DNA from: JBGSTR01 sp963707135
Lineage (GTDB): Bacteria > Pseudomonadota > Gammaproteobacteria > Chromatiales > Chromatiaceae
Length of the DNA: 64,000 nt
NCBI GenBank assembly: GCA_963707135.1
Contig: CAVPOY010000021.1
Location: forward strand, 1-64,000
Direction of reading: 5' to 3'
Shown here: piece after piece, positions 6,904-16,374 of the stretch
Numbering within the stretch: the first letter of the stretch is position 1
How the letters are laid out: each line of letters begins with the position of its first letter
The notes under the pieces: generated by a model
What the model saw: the letters and a program-made list of their open reading frames with translations, nothing else
What the model was told of the DNA's origin: nothing
Database searches by the model: none
Program-made: the position numbers and the translations under genes

Positions 6904-8839
6904 CTAACTCTGGCCCGTCCGTGCTTCCTCCAGCTCAGTTTCACCGAATTCATCGATACGCTTTAACCAGGCGGCTCGCTGCCGCGGGTCGCTGGGGGCG
7001 GCGTTACGCACCTCGTCCAAGAAGCTGCGCGCGTGGTCATGTTGTCCGGCCCTGGCGATGACAGCTGCGGTATAGAAGGCCGTATCGAGATCGTTGTTCA
7101 GACGGTACGCCTCTCGGGCAAACGCGACTGCCTGATCGGTATCGCCGGCGGCGACGCTTGCGAACGCCTTCGTCAACAAGAGCGAAGCTTTGGTGGAGGC
7201 CACGTTGGCATAGGGTGGGTTGGAAAGCAACGCGTCCGCCATTGCCGCCAACGCGGCGTGATCCCGTTCCGGGCAGAGCGAGGACGGATTACCTCGGGCG
7301 ACCCTCACGAGCTCGAAGGTTGCCGTGGGCTCGTAGAATGCCTTGGAGAGACGCTCGAGAACTTCATTGAGAAGCTCCGGAAACTGATCTTCCTGACCGA
7401 GGCAGATTCCAGTGCGCTGTATCTGAATCAACGGTACCTGCGGGTTCTGCCGCGCGGCGGAATCGAAAATGACCCGCGCCCCGACCGGATCCTGTTCGAG
7501 CAGGTACTGTTCGGCAAGAAACTGCGCGGCCCGTTCCGAGTACGGATTGTGGGCCAGCCAGGTCGCCCCGCTAAGCCGGGACTGGCTCCAGGCCGATGTC
7601 ACCTGAAACAGCACGACGCCGAATAGGAGGGCGTAAGCGGTCAGCCCCGCCACTGCCAGTCGCCGGTAAGCGATCGGTACGCTGGCAACGGCAAAGACAA
7701 GCCCGAAGTACAGGCCGAAGGCCGGGACATAGTTGCGATGGGCGAAATAGAGCTCGAGCCCAAGAAACCCGGATTCCAGCAAGTGACCGACCAAAAAGAA
7801 GGCCAGGCCGAAAAGCAGGTAAGGTGCCGAGCGGCGCAGCCGAATCGCGAGCGCGAGCAATACCGCCCATACCAATGCCGCGATCAGAGTCATGGGCGGG
7901 TCCAGCCAACCCCCGGGGACGGGCAGCCGGTCCATAAATGGAGATACCTGGTTGGCGCGGGGAAGCAGCAGATTGTGCAGATAATCGAGCACGATCGCGG
8001 GCTGGCTCAGCAGGCGTTCGCTCGGGGTGAAATACCGTAAGGGGCCGTAACCGTTCTCGATAATTCCGGGTAATCGGCTCGCCAGATAGGCCAGGACCAG
8101 GACGCTCGGCACGACGGCAAGCAGAGCGATCAGGATGCGATCCACGGGACGGACAAGGCGTCGCTCCCTGGGTATCCACAGCCAGAGGATGACCAGGGCG
8201 AACATGGGCAGGAGAGCGCCGTTCTCCTTTGACAACGCGGCCAGCGCGGTAGCGACGCCAAGCCCGGCGAGCAACGAGATGCTAGCCAGCCTCGGCCGGT
8301 TGGTCCCAATCTGGTGAGCCCAGACAAAGGCCGCTAGTCCGGACAGCGTGAACAAGCCGGCGAGGCCAGTCATGCGCTGGATGACCATCATATGGGTGGT
8401 GGCGAGAAACGGACTGAGGCCCCAGAGCGCAGCTACCCCGACAGCTATCCAGATGGGGGTGTTTCCTGAGTCGGGCAGCCGCACGCGCGCCAGGCCCAGG
8501 GCCAGGAAAAAGCAGGCCGCCACGGCTGCCAGATGGATGACCGAAATTGATCCGAAGCATGGCGGCCGGATCGTCTGGCCAGGCGGCCGCCTGCGGGACA
8601 AAAGTGGCCAGCGCCAGCGGGCGACCCAGAGGGCCCGAATCTCCGGAGGAGACGAACCCGAGTGCGGAGCCCCAGTCGTGTACCGCCGTCAGCGCCCCGA
8701 GGTTGGCGGCATCGTCGAACAGGAACCGGCCCGGCAAAGCCAGGCCGTAGAGAAGCCAGATTGCCCCGGCCGTTAGACCCAGTAAGAGGATCGGCGCTGC
8801 GTGGTTCAGGAGCAGTACGCGCGGTCGTGGCGGGGGCAT
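6904..8839 (-). CDS. TMTC/PMT-like polytopic glycosyltransferase with TPR tail (one frameshift)
   Basis: A 644-residue membrane protein. The N-terminus MPPPRPRVLLLNHAAP leads into a first helix, then FLFDDAANLG (acidic pair of the first periplasmic loop in GT-C enzymes) and PLGRPLALATF. About ten more membrane segments include VIQRMTGLAGLF and LSKENGALLP, hallmarks of TMTC-type O-mannosyltransferase relatives. The last ~220 residues are TPR-like. One extra base at 8541-8542 breaks the frame, and length 1936 = 645 codons plus one. It lies directly downstream of the major pilin, so pilin O-glycosylation is the obvious hypothesis. Confidence 0.75.
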
Positions 8840-8874
8840 AGACGTGAGGGATGCTCCAGGTCGTGGGCAAACAA

Positions 8875-8896
8875 AGAGACCGCCGAAGCGGTCTCT
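8875..8896 (-). terminator. intrinsic terminator after pilA
   Basis: A perfect 9-bp stem AGAGACCGC/GCGGTCTCT around a UUCG tetraloop on the minus strand is followed by the T-rich TTTGTTT. It ends the pilin transcript about 55 bases after its stop. Weak T-tract read-through could feed the downstream glycosyltransferase gene. Confidence 0.8.
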
Positions 8897-8949
8897 CTGG
8901 TCAGGTGAGGAGACTAGACGCCGGTTTCCGTGCCGGCCTCCCCAGGCCG

Positions 8950-9369
8950 TTAGTTCTTGACGTAGTTCTTGTCCAAGCACGCGCCGCTGTAAGTCCAAAG
9001 CAGGCGTCCGGCGCCAGGTAGCCGGTGTAAGGACGCAGGTGTCGGTTGCCAAGATGCCCTTGTAGGCATTCGGCGTAGCGGTGATAACGCCATCAGCCAC
9101 GGTTAGTGTATTGAACGCTTTGCTGGTATTTGCGGCCGGCGCTGCCGGGACACCGTTGATCCCACACTGCAACCAGTTAGGGACGCGTTCGTATTCCAGC
9201 AATCCGTTACGGCGAGCTTGTAAGACGCCATGGCGCCGGTCACTTCCGTGTAGGCCGCCTTCTTGATGTAGTCCTGATACGCCGGCAGCGCAATCGCCGC
9301 CAGGATGCCGATGATCGCGACCACGATCATGAGCTCGATAAGGGTGAAACCGGATTGCTGTGTTTTCAT
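8950..9369 (-). CDS. pilA: type IVa major pilin (two frameshifts)
   Basis: The type IV pilin leader MKTQQSG is cleaved before F8. It is followed by the hydrophobic helix FTLIELMIVVAIIGILAAIA with the conserved Glu5, then AYQDYIKKAAYTEV. The globular part continues in a second frame (NGVPAAPAANTSKAF, VADGVITATPNAY, ATDTCVL). It ends in a third frame with LLWTYSGACLDKNYVKN and a stop, restoring the C-terminal disulfide loop. The 420-base span equals a 139-residue pilin, the normal size. Indels near 9155 and 9000-9030 are probably sequence errors. An RpoN-type promoter lies upstream. Confidence 0.85.
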
Positions 9370-9466
9370 CGAAAATTCCTCGTGAATGATTGGATTGCGG
9401 CTGATTCGGGAGGCTTTGGCGGCTATCCCTGTCCAGCCGCGTTGCGAATTCTCCCGATTCGCCTAA

Positions 9467-9482
9467 AGCAGCCTTTGGGCCA
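9467..9482 (-). promoter_or_regulatory. sigma-54 promoter of pilA
   Basis: On the minus strand TGGCCCAAAGGCTGCT has GG and GC exactly 10 bases apart, as in the -24/-12 consensus, about 98 bases upstream of the pilin start. Pilin genes are classically RpoN/PilSR-dependent. The -24 half is good and the -12 half is TGC instead of TTGC. Confidence 0.5.
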
Positions 9483-9875
9483 ATGTTTCGCGAGTAACCG
9501 GGCCGTTGATCCTCATTGTTTCAAGTCGTTGATGTAATGCGCTAAATCTCAGCGATCGTTGACTTGGTCCGCAGGCGCACCGCTAAAGCCGCCCTTTCGC
9601 AATCTCCTTGCGTGTCAGAAAGTGACAAAAATTGTCAGTTGGTGACGGGACTTACGGTGGAAACATGTCCGAGACGCGGAATATTCGATGATCGCCGCCG
9701 CGATTGAAGGGGCGAGCGGCGAGGGAATGTTCGGTGTTGTGAACTGGATCGGATTTCTTGGGCCGGGCGCCAGCCTGTGCGCCTGGAGCTTGTTGCCGAA
9801 CGCGGAGCGTTTGGTGGACCGTGCCCTCACCCCAACCCTCTCCCGCGAGCGGGGGCGAGGGAGGAGGAGCAGCTG
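9483..9875. other. pilin upstream region and interspersed repeat
   Basis: No gene is seen. The first ~150 bases are the pilA upstream region, where activator sites would be expected. At about 9828-9866 there is a GC-rich imperfect palindrome of the CCCTC...GAGGG type that recurs in other intergenic regions of this window. Confidence 0.5.
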
Positions 9876-9965
9876 CGCCCGTTCAAGATCGTCGCCGTAA
9901 GCGTGCTGCCGGAGCATCTGTACGCCGTCGTGACGCTCACCGATGGAGATGTCGACGTGCGGAGG
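9876..9965 (+). pseudogene. REP-associated tyrosine transposase (RAYT) fragment
   Basis: About 30 codons read RPFKIVAVSVLPEHLY, AVVTLTDGDVD. This matches the core of RAYT transposases (PFxxxAxxVLPDHLHxxxTLPxGDxD). The catalytic HUH pair is spoiled because the second His is Tyr. No start, no C-terminal region, and the frame runs straight into an unrelated PIN fragment. It is a dead piece, lying near REP-like palindromes that such enzymes mobilise. Confidence 0.55.
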
Positions 9966-9984
9966 GAGTTGATGTTTGCCCGGG

Positions 9985-10150
9985 GCCGCCGACGATTTCG
10001 CCCTTTGCTCTATCGAGTACGCAAGACCATCGATACGGTGATCGCGACCTGCTGCATCGAGCGGGGGCTGTTTCTTACAGCGACCGGGACTTCGATCCAT
10101 TTGTCGAGCACCTCGGCCTGCGTTCAGCGCTGCAGGACTACGGGGCGGTT
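9985..10150 (+). pseudogene. VapC PIN-domain C-terminal fragment
   Basis: The frame reads VRKTIDTVIATCCIERGL and then, after a one-base slip, YSDRDFDPFVEHLGLRSAL. These are the third and fourth conserved blocks of VapC PIN toxins (TIDxxIAxxCIExGLxLLxxDRDF). The N-terminal half and the antitoxin are missing. It is fused in frame behind the transposase fragment, evidence of a small deletion or rearrangement. Confidence 0.6.
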
Positions 10151-10164
10151 TGAGCTGGCCGAAA

Positions 10165-10275
10165 AATTGGTGCGTTACGGCGGGCGCCTGACGCACGGTA
10201 GGCGCTCAAAGAGATTGGAGGGATACGCGCTTGCGCGCCTAACGCGACCGACAAGCTCACGGCGTAGTGGCCTGA
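10165..10275. repeat. REP-like palindromic repeat, copy 1
   Basis: TGCGTTACGGCGGGCGCCTGACGC at the left is answered by GCGCGCCTAACGCGACC at the right. The same GGTxxGTTACGGCGC...GCGCCxTAACxxACC pattern occurs at about 39735-39830 and 63920-63986, so this is a dispersed family. Confidence 0.55.
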
Positions 10276-10341
10276 GACCCAGTAAGATATGCTATTTTGT
10301 CATTGTAACTAGTGCAGAATGATCGGGGTTATTGAAACATC

Positions 10342-10719
10342 ATGTATCTGAAACGATTGGCTGAGCTGACGCTGCGGGAGGTTATCTCCGGCGTCAAGGT
10401 CGGCATCGTCCTCGGTGCCCGCCAGGTCGGCAAGACGACGTTGGTCGAGCACGCGCTGCAGGGCGCTGGGGCGCTGTTCCTCAACTTCGACGTGGAGGTA
10501 GACAAGGCGCGTTTCCGAGCCGCGGCGGCGTTACCGCCCGCCGATGCGTTGCGCTCCTTCGGCAATCCGCCCGTGTTGGTGATCGATGAGGCTCAGCGGT
10601 TGCCCGAGGCGCCTCGCATCGTCAAGGGCTGGTTCGATGCTCGCCTGCCGGTGCGGTTCCTGTTGCTCGGCTCATCATCGCTCGATCTGCTCGACCAGGC
10701 GGCGGAGAGCCTTACAGGA
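10342..10719 (+). pseudogene. AAA ATPase (DUF4143-type), N-terminal fragment
   Basis: Residues 1-126 form the AAA_14 ATPase half of a two-domain ATPase: Walker A GARQVGKTTL, Walker B VLVIDEAQRL, and sensor-like FLLLGSSSLDLL. The sequence matches the family up to AESLTG and then turns into unrelated residues derived from the strand opposite waaA. The C-terminal DUF4143 domain (about 250 residues) is lost. The junction at about 10720 abuts the waaA stop, so a deletion or insertion event placed these genes end to end. Confidence 0.7.
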
Positions 10720-10726
10720 CCGTCGT

Positions 10727-11998
10727 TCACCCGAGGGGCTCTAGCCGCGCGTCGATCTGCGCTATCAGTCGCTCGAGCGCCCCGCGGTTTTGCTCGACGA
10801 CACGCCGCCCGTTCTCACCGACGCGCGCGCGCTCCGTCGCGTCGGTGAGCCAGCGGGCCATCAGCTCCGCCAGCTCCGCGGCGTTGCCGATCTGAACGGC
10901 GCCGCCCGCTTCGATCAGCAGCTCGGTGATGGTGGCGAAGTTGAAGACGTGCGGACCCGTTGCGACCGGCACGCCGACGGCGGCCGCTTCCAGCAGATTG
11001 TGCCCCCCGGTCGGGACCAGACTCCCGCCGATGAAGGCGGCGTCCGCGGCCGCCAGGAACACCTGCAGCTCGCCCATGCTGTCGCCGAGCAGGACCGCCG
11101 TCTCGCCGGTGCAGGGCTCTCGACTGCTGCGACGGACCAGCGCAAACTTCTCGCGCGTCACCAGTGAGGCCACCCGGTCGAAGCGCTCCGGGTGGCGCGG
11201 CACGAGCACCAGAAGCGCGTTCGGCACCGATTCCAGGATGCGGCGGTGTGCGACCAGCACCGGCTCGTCCTCGCCCTCGTGGGTGCTGGCGGCGACCCAG
11301 ACCGGGCGCACGCCGAGCCGCCGCCGCATCACCTCGGCCTGGTCCTGAAGGCTCGCCGGCAGGCGCTGGTCGAACTTGATGCTGCCGGTCACCTGCACGC
11401 GATCCCGGTCGGCGCCCAGGTCCAGGAAACGCCGGGCGTCCGCCTCGGTCTGGGCCGCGATCAGATCGAACCGGCGCAGGGACTGCCCGGTCAGCGCACC
11501 GGCCCGACGATAGCCCCGGGCCGAGCGCTCCGAGAGTCGGGCATTGGCGAGCAGCACCGGTATGCGCCGTCGCGCGCAGGCTTCCAGGGTGTTCGGCCAG
11601 ATCTCGGTCTCCATGACCACGACCAGTCGGGGCTTAACCCGGTCCAGAAACCGTCCAACGACGTCGGGCAGATCGTACGGGGTGTAGCGATGTTGAACCT
11701 CGTTCCCGAACAGCTCCCGCACGCGGGCGGCACCGGTCGGCGTCGTCGTGGTCACGAGAACGCGCTCGGCGGGCTCGCGGCGCAGCAGGTGCCTGATCAG
11801 CGGCTGCGCGGCCTGGGTCTCGCCCAGCGAGACCGCGTGCACCCAGACGTCCGCCGGTTCGGGACCCGGCGAGTCGGTCGCAAGCCGCTCTGCAACGCGC
11901 TGGCGGTAGGCGGGCGACTTCAGGCTCCGCCAATAGAGCCGAAGCAGGGCTAAGGGTAGGGCCAGGCGCAGCAGGAGGCTGTAGGTTCCGAGGGTCAT
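10727..11998 (-). CDS. waaA: 3-deoxy-D-manno-octulosonic acid (KDO) transferase
   Basis: A 423-residue inner-membrane-associated GT30 enzyme that adds KDO from CMP-KDO to lipid IVA. It has an N-terminal membrane segment (YSLLLRLALPLALLRLYWRS), then WVHAVSLGETQAAQPLI with the catalytic Glu, VVVMETEIWPN, AASTHEGEDEPVL (donor loop) and GGSLVPTGGHNLLEAAA. ATG at 11998 was chosen because the conserved N-terminus begins there. Longer upstream reading lacks family features. It is a single gene, convergent with an ATPase remnant and divergent from the lipase gene. Confidence 0.92.
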   Translation of the reverse strand: MTLGTYSLLLRLALPLALLRLYWRSLKSPAYRQRVAERLATDSPGPEPADVWVHAVSLGETQAAQPLIRHLLRREPAERVLVTTTTPTGAARVRELFGNEVQHRYTPYDLPDVVGRFLDRVKPRLVVVMETEIWPNTLEACARRRIPVLLANARLSERSARGYRRAGALTGQSLRRFDLIAAQTEADARRFLDLGADRDRVQVTGSIKFDQRLPASLQDQAEVMRRRLGVRPVWVAASTHEGEDEPVLVAHRRILESVPNALLVLVPRHPERFDRVASLVTREKFALVRRSSREPCTGETAVLLGDSMGELQVFLAAADAAFIGGSLVPTGGHNLLEAAAVGVPVATGPHVFNFATITELLIEAGGAVQIGNAAELAELMARWLTDATERARVGENGRRVVEQNRGALERLIAQIDARLEPLG

Positions 11999-12178
11999 GG
12001 GCGTCGCGTGCCGGCAGGAGCTCCGACGGTTCGGGAGGCGGTTCACCGACCCTGATCGATCGCCGAGGTCTTCCCGTGGGCGCATTGTATGGCCTTGCGG
12101 CATCACGGCGAAAATACGCGTCGGTGCGCCCCTCGATTTCAGGGTCCCCTCGGGAGACGGAATCGGATACAGGGGGTC

Positions 12179-12207
12179 TTGAGGGTCCGGATGCCCGTTT
12201 GTGTAAG
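12179..12207 (+). promoter_or_regulatory. candidate sigma-70 promoter of the lipase gene
   Basis: TTGAGG and TGTAAG are separated by 17 bases, 46 bases before the lipoprotein start. Each box matches 4 of 6 consensus positions, so the call is weak. Confidence 0.3.
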
Positions 12208-12252
12208 ATCGCGTCGATGTCAGCGGTGACCAAGGGCCTTTTCATTGAATCC

Positions 12253-13273
12253 ATGCGAGTCGGCGTCGGGTTGGGCTACCGATCGAGCGTTTTCGCGCTC
12301 TGTGGTCTGTTTCTGCTGACCGCCTGCGCCTCGCCGCGGCAACAGGACCCGAGTCCCGCGCCGGCAGCCCCCGCGGCTAATGCAGGAGTCCGTGCTGACG
12401 GCGGACGGCTACCGGTTGCCGCTTCGCCGCTGGGGGAACCCGGAGGGCGCGCGGGCGCTGATCCTGGCTCTTCACGGCTTCAACGACTACGGCAATGCCT
12501 TCGCCGGGCTGGGGCCTTACCTGGCCGGCCTCGGCATGCTGGTGTACGCCTACGACCAGCGCGGTTTCGGGTCGACCGCCCAGCGCGGGTACTGGGCCGG
12601 CGAGGAGCGGATGATCGCCGATCTTGGCGCCGTCGTCGGCCTGCTGCGAGAGCGTCACCCCGGGCTCCCGCTGTTCCTGATCGGCGAGAGCATGGGCGGC
12701 GCGGTCGTGATGGCCGCGGCACCCGGTCTGCGAGGGGTCCAGGGGGTGGTCCTGATCGCCCCGGCGGTCTGGAGCCGGGACACGATGCACCCACTTCAGC
12801 GCCTGCTGCTTGCCGCCACCGCGCGCACGCTGCCGGGGCTGCGGCTGACCGGCCGGGGATTGGGGATCCGGCCTACTGACAACTATCCCGCATGGCGCGC
12901 GTTCAGCGCCGATCCGCTGGTGATCAAGGCGAGCCGGGTCGACGCGCTCTGGGGCATCACCAATCTGATGGACCGTGCGGCCGACACCGCCGTTGAGCCA
13001 GGTCCCCCCAGGCTCGTCCTCTACGGCGAGCGGGACCAGATCATCCCCCCGCGCGCCTTCTGCGCCATGTTGAGAACACGCTCGGACGATGCGCCCGAGA
13101 CCCGGCTCGCGATCTACCGCCGCGGCTGGCACATGCTCACCCGAGACCTACAGGGCGCATGGGTGATGGCGGACATCGCGACCTGGATCGAGGACCGGTA
13201 CGCACCGCTCCCATCGGGTGAGGAGGTGCGGCGCATCGGCCCGCGCGTCCAACGTCTGTGCGGAGACCGCTAG
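12253..13273 (+). CDS. lipid-anchored monoacylglycerol lipase-like alpha/beta hydrolase (one frameshift)
   Basis: The first 40 codons give a lipoprotein signal (SSVFALCGLFLLTACAS, Cys after LTA) and a proline/alanine linker. One extra A at 12379-12380 shifts the frame into the hydrolase domain, starting QESVLTADGYRLPLRRWG. Catalytic elements are HGFNDYGNAF (oxyanion), GESMGG (nucleophile Ser), ERDQIIP (Asp) and RGWHML (His). Length 1021 = 340 codons plus one. The family hydrolyses monoacylglycerols or lysophospholipids at the membrane. The gene could also be translated from 12380 as a cytosolic enzyme, but then the lipobox upstream would be a coincidence. Confidence 0.8.
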
Positions 13274-16200
13274 CCGGGGCCGCGCTACTTTTTGGGGGCG
13301 GCTCTCGTTGCGGCAGGATCAATCGGTACGCGGCGGGCGTGAGCATCAGGCCCAGCGTGATGCTGAGCCCGACCCCGCCGGCGATGACCACCGCGAGCGG
13401 CGGCCAGAAGTCGCCGCCGGAGAAGAACAACAGGGGCAGGAAGCCGGCCACGGTGGTCAGGGTCGTGGAGACGATATGGCGGGTGGCTCCGAGCGTCTCG
13501 CGAACGATGGCCGCGGGATCGCCATTGTGGGCGTCCGGGTCGGCCCGGATGGCCGCCAGGATTACGATACTGGCATTGATGGCAACTCCCACCAGCCCGG
13601 CGGTCCCGAGGATCGGGTTGAACCCGAGGGGATAACCCCCGGCCCACAGCGACAGCATTCCGAGCCCGACCGACAGGATCGCGACGACGCCAATGATCCC
13701 GGCTATCCGAAAACTGCGGAAGGACGACACGAGGGAGGCCAGCATCAGACAGGCCAGCAGCGGCGCGTAGGCCAGGAGGAGCCCAACCGCCTCCCTCTGT
13801 TCCGCGCTGTCTCCCGCCAGTTCGAGCCGATAACCGGGGGCGAGCCGAAACCCCTCGTCGGCCATGTGTTGTTGCAGCTCTCGGGTCACGTCGATCGGGA
13901 GGGCGTCCGGGCGGATCCAGCCTTCGACTCGATTCACGCGCTCGCCGTTGCGGCGGGTGATGCTGGCGGTTTCCGGGCGCAGCTTGAGCTCGCCCAATGC
14001 CTGCGCTGGTACCCAGCCGTCCGGCGCCGCGGGAGAGACCAGGCGCAGCGTGGCGAGCCGGGCCGTGTCGCCCCGCTCCATCGTCGCGTAGCGAACGCGC
14101 ACGGGCAGATCCTCGAGGTCCTCAAGCACTCGGCCGCCCACGGCGCCTTCCAATGCGTTCTGAAACTGTCCGGCAATACCCCCCAGGGTCAAGCCGGCCA
14201 GGCGCGCCTCCTCCTCGTCGGCATCCAGCCAGAGCTTGGGCTCCCCGCCCTGGATACTGGCTGCGGTGTGGGTAATCTCCGGCAGCCGGTGCATGATGCG
14301 CCGCACCTCCTCGCCATAGATCCTAAGCCGATCGGTGTCCGGTCCGACCAGGCGCAGACTGATCGGGGCCGCAATGGGCGGACCCTGGCCGAAGGCCCTG
14401 ACTACCACCCTCGCCTCCGGGAAGCGGTCGGAGAGTCGGTCTTGCAGAACGCTCACCAGCTTCTTCGCCTCCTCGTAATCGGCGGCGAGCACGGTCGCGC
14501 GGGCGTGGGCGGGGTTGTCGTCCTGGTCCCGGAGCTGGTTGTAGTAGACGGGCGGCGAGCTGGCGCCGACCACCCAGGAAACGCCGCGAACGTCGCCCGC
14601 GCCGCGGATTACGTCTTCCATGGCCAGCACGGTGTCGGCGGTGCGCTCGAGCGGTGCGTCCGGCGCGAGCCAGACCTGGACCTCGAACTGGTCCCGGTCG
14701 GAAGTGGGAAAGAACTGGTTGCCCAGGCTCCCCGCGGCGACGAAGCCGGCGATCGGCAGGACCAGACACGCCGCGGTCGTCACCAGCGGACGCCGCACCG
14801 CCATGGCGAGCGTGCGTCGATAGGCGACCGCGAGCCGGGGACTGCTCCAGCCGTCCGTCCACCAGCGTCCCGTCGCGATCGGCCTCAAGAGCAACGCGGC
14901 CAGCACCGGGATCAGGGTCATGGCGATGGCGAACGAGGCGATGAGCGCCAGGATTACCGACACGGCGATGGGGCGCACGAAATCGCCGACGTTGCCCGGC
15001 AACAGGAAGATGGGCATGAAGCCCAGGACCGTGGTGAAGGTCGAGGCGGAGAGCGGCGCGGCCAGATAGCTGACCGCCGCACGCGCCGCGACGGCGGGGG
15101 TGTCGCCCTCAAGCAAGCGCTTGCGCACCTCCTCGGTCATGACGATGGCGTTGTCGATCAAGAGCCCGATGGCGATGATCATGCCGAAGATCGACATCTG
15201 ATGGATCTGTTGGCCCGCCAGATCCAAGCCGAACAACGTGATAGCCGCAGAGAGGGGCAGGGCGGCGCCCACGATCAGCGCCGGCCGCCAGCCCATGGCG
15301 ACGAAGACCACGAACATCACGACGACCGCCCCCGCCGCCAGGTTGCCCCCCAGCCCGCGCAGACGCGCGTCCGTGTACCGGCTTTGGTCGAAGACCACCC
15401 TTAGCTGAACGCCGTCGCCGACACCCTCGGCGAACCCGGCGACCTGGTCCCGTGCCCTGGCGGACCAGTCGTCGAGATGCACCGCCTCCTCGGTCCGGAC
15501 CCCGACCAACACCGCCCGCTTGCCGTCCGCGAAGGCCGCCTGAGCCGGCGGTTCCCGCCACCTCCGGGTGACTCGCGCGACATCCCCCACGCTCACCACG
15601 CCGCGCGGCCCGGCAGCCAAGGGCACCGATGCCACCCGCGCGGCGGCGTCGAGCTCGCCCGTCACACCGAGCCCTATCCGATGTCCGGCCGTTCGCAGGG
15701 TACCGGCGGGGAGTTTCGCATCGGCGGCGCTCAGCCGCTCGGCCACGTCCGCCACGGTGAGTCCCAGGGCCGCGAGCTCGCCGGCGTCCAGCTCTACCTG
15801 GATCTCCTCCTCGGTGCCACCGAAGACCAGCGCCTGTTCGGTTCCCTGGATGTTGCGCAGTCGGTCCGCCAGCTCGTCGGCCACGCGGTTGAGGATACCG
15901 AGACGCGGTTCGCCGGTGCCCTCCCATGTCACGGCGGCGATCAGGGAATAGGCGACGGCGCCGCGCTTGTCGTCGAGCACCGGCTTACCCGCCTCCGGCG
16001 GCAGCAGGCGCTCGGCGGCAGCCAGCTTGTCGCGAACTTTCGAGAAGACCTGCTCGTTGGTGCGGGCGTCGACCGCGCTATCCAACTCGATGGAGATCAC
16101 CGAGACGCCTCCCCGGGAGGTGGACTCGATGGTCTTGATCTCGGGGACCTCCCGCAGGGCGTCCTCCAGCTTCTTGGTGACCAGGGTCTCCACGCGAGCC

Positions 16201-16373
16201 GCGCTTGCGCCGGGGAGTGACGTGATGAGGGTGGCGTTGCGGGTCGTAATACGTGGGTCCTCGATCCGCGGGAGGCTCGACCAGGCGGCCAGGCCGGCGG
16301 CGAGCAGGAGTGCCACGGATAGCACCAGGAGGTGGCGGTTGCCCAGGAGCCAATCGACAATGGAGACATACAT
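13137..16373 (-). CDS. RND-family efflux transporter permease
   Basis: A 1078-residue inner-membrane trimeric proton antiporter. It has a first TM at residues 12-33, a large periplasmic loop, TM2-6 including FGMIIAIGLLIDNAIVMTEE (TM4 with the proton-relay Asp), a second loop, and TM8-12 ending near LGLMLTPAAYRLIL. It starts 1 base after the adaptor stop, so it is translationally coupled. Oddity: the last ~50 residues are unlike the family and run antisense over the 3' end of the lipase gene. A frame change in the C5A5 run near 13290 would end the protein at 13285 and remove the overlap. No outer-membrane channel gene is adjacent. Confidence 0.9.
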   Translation of the reverse strand: MYVSIVDWLLGNRHLLVLSVALLLAAGLAAWSSLPRIEDPRITTRNATLITSLPGASAARVETLVTKKLEDALREVPEIKTIESTSRGGVSVISIELDSAVDARTNEQVFSKVRDKLAAAERLLPPEAGKPVLDDKRGAVAYSLIAAVTWEGTGEPRLGILNRVADELADRLRNIQGTEQALVFGGTEEEIQVELDAGELAALGLTVADVAERLSAADAKLPAGTLRTAGHRIGLGVTGELDAAARVASVPLAAGPRGVVSVGDVARVTRRWREPPAQAAFADGKRAVLVGVRTEEAVHLDDWSARARDQVAGFAEGVGDGVQLRVVFDQSRYTDARLRGLGGNLAAGAVVVMFVVFVAMGWRPALIVGAALPLSAAITLFGLDLAGQQIHQMSIFGMIIAIGLLIDNAIVMTEEVRKRLLEGDTPAVAARAAVSYLAAPLSASTFTTVLGFMPIFLLPGNVGDFVRPIAVSVILALIASFAIAMTLIPVLAALLLRPIATGRWWTDGWSSPRLAVAYRRTLAMAVRRPLVTTAACLVLPIAGFVAAGSLGNQFFPTSDRDQFEVQVWLAPDAPLERTADTVLAMEDVIRGAGDVRGVSWVVGASSPPVYYNQLRDQDDNPAHARATVLAADYEEAKKLVSVLQDRLSDRFPEARVVVRAFGQGPPIAAPISLRLVGPDTDRLRIYGEEVRRIMHRLPEITHTAASIQGGEPKLWLDADEEEARLAGLTLGGIAGQFQNALEGAVGGRVLEDLEDLPVRVRYATMERGDTARLATLRLVSPAAPDGWVPAQALGELKLRPETASITRRNGERVNRVEGWIRPDALPIDVTRELQQHMADEGFRLAPGYRLELAGDSAEQREAVGLLLAYAPLLACLMLASLVSSFRSFRIAGIIGVVAILSVGLGMLSLWAGGYPLGFNPILGTAGLVGVAINASIVILAAIRADPDAHNGDPAAIVRETLGATRHIVSTTLTTVAGFLPLLFFSGGDFWPPLAVVIAGGVGLSITLGLMLTPAAYRLILPQREPPPKSSAAPASGLRTDVGRAGRCAAPPHPMGAVRTGPRSRSRCPPSPMRPVGLG

Positions 16374-16374
16374 G

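Noticed and set aside
9615..10196. 193-codon minus-strand frame
   Set aside because: Opposite the transposase and VapC remnants, whose plus-strand frames show recognisable family motifs. The minus frame shows none.
13218..15404. 728-codon plus-strand open frame opposite the RND permease
   Set aside because: It is the antisense of a well-defined transporter. Composition is arginine/glycine/glutamine-rich with no domain, a typical high-GC shadow frame.
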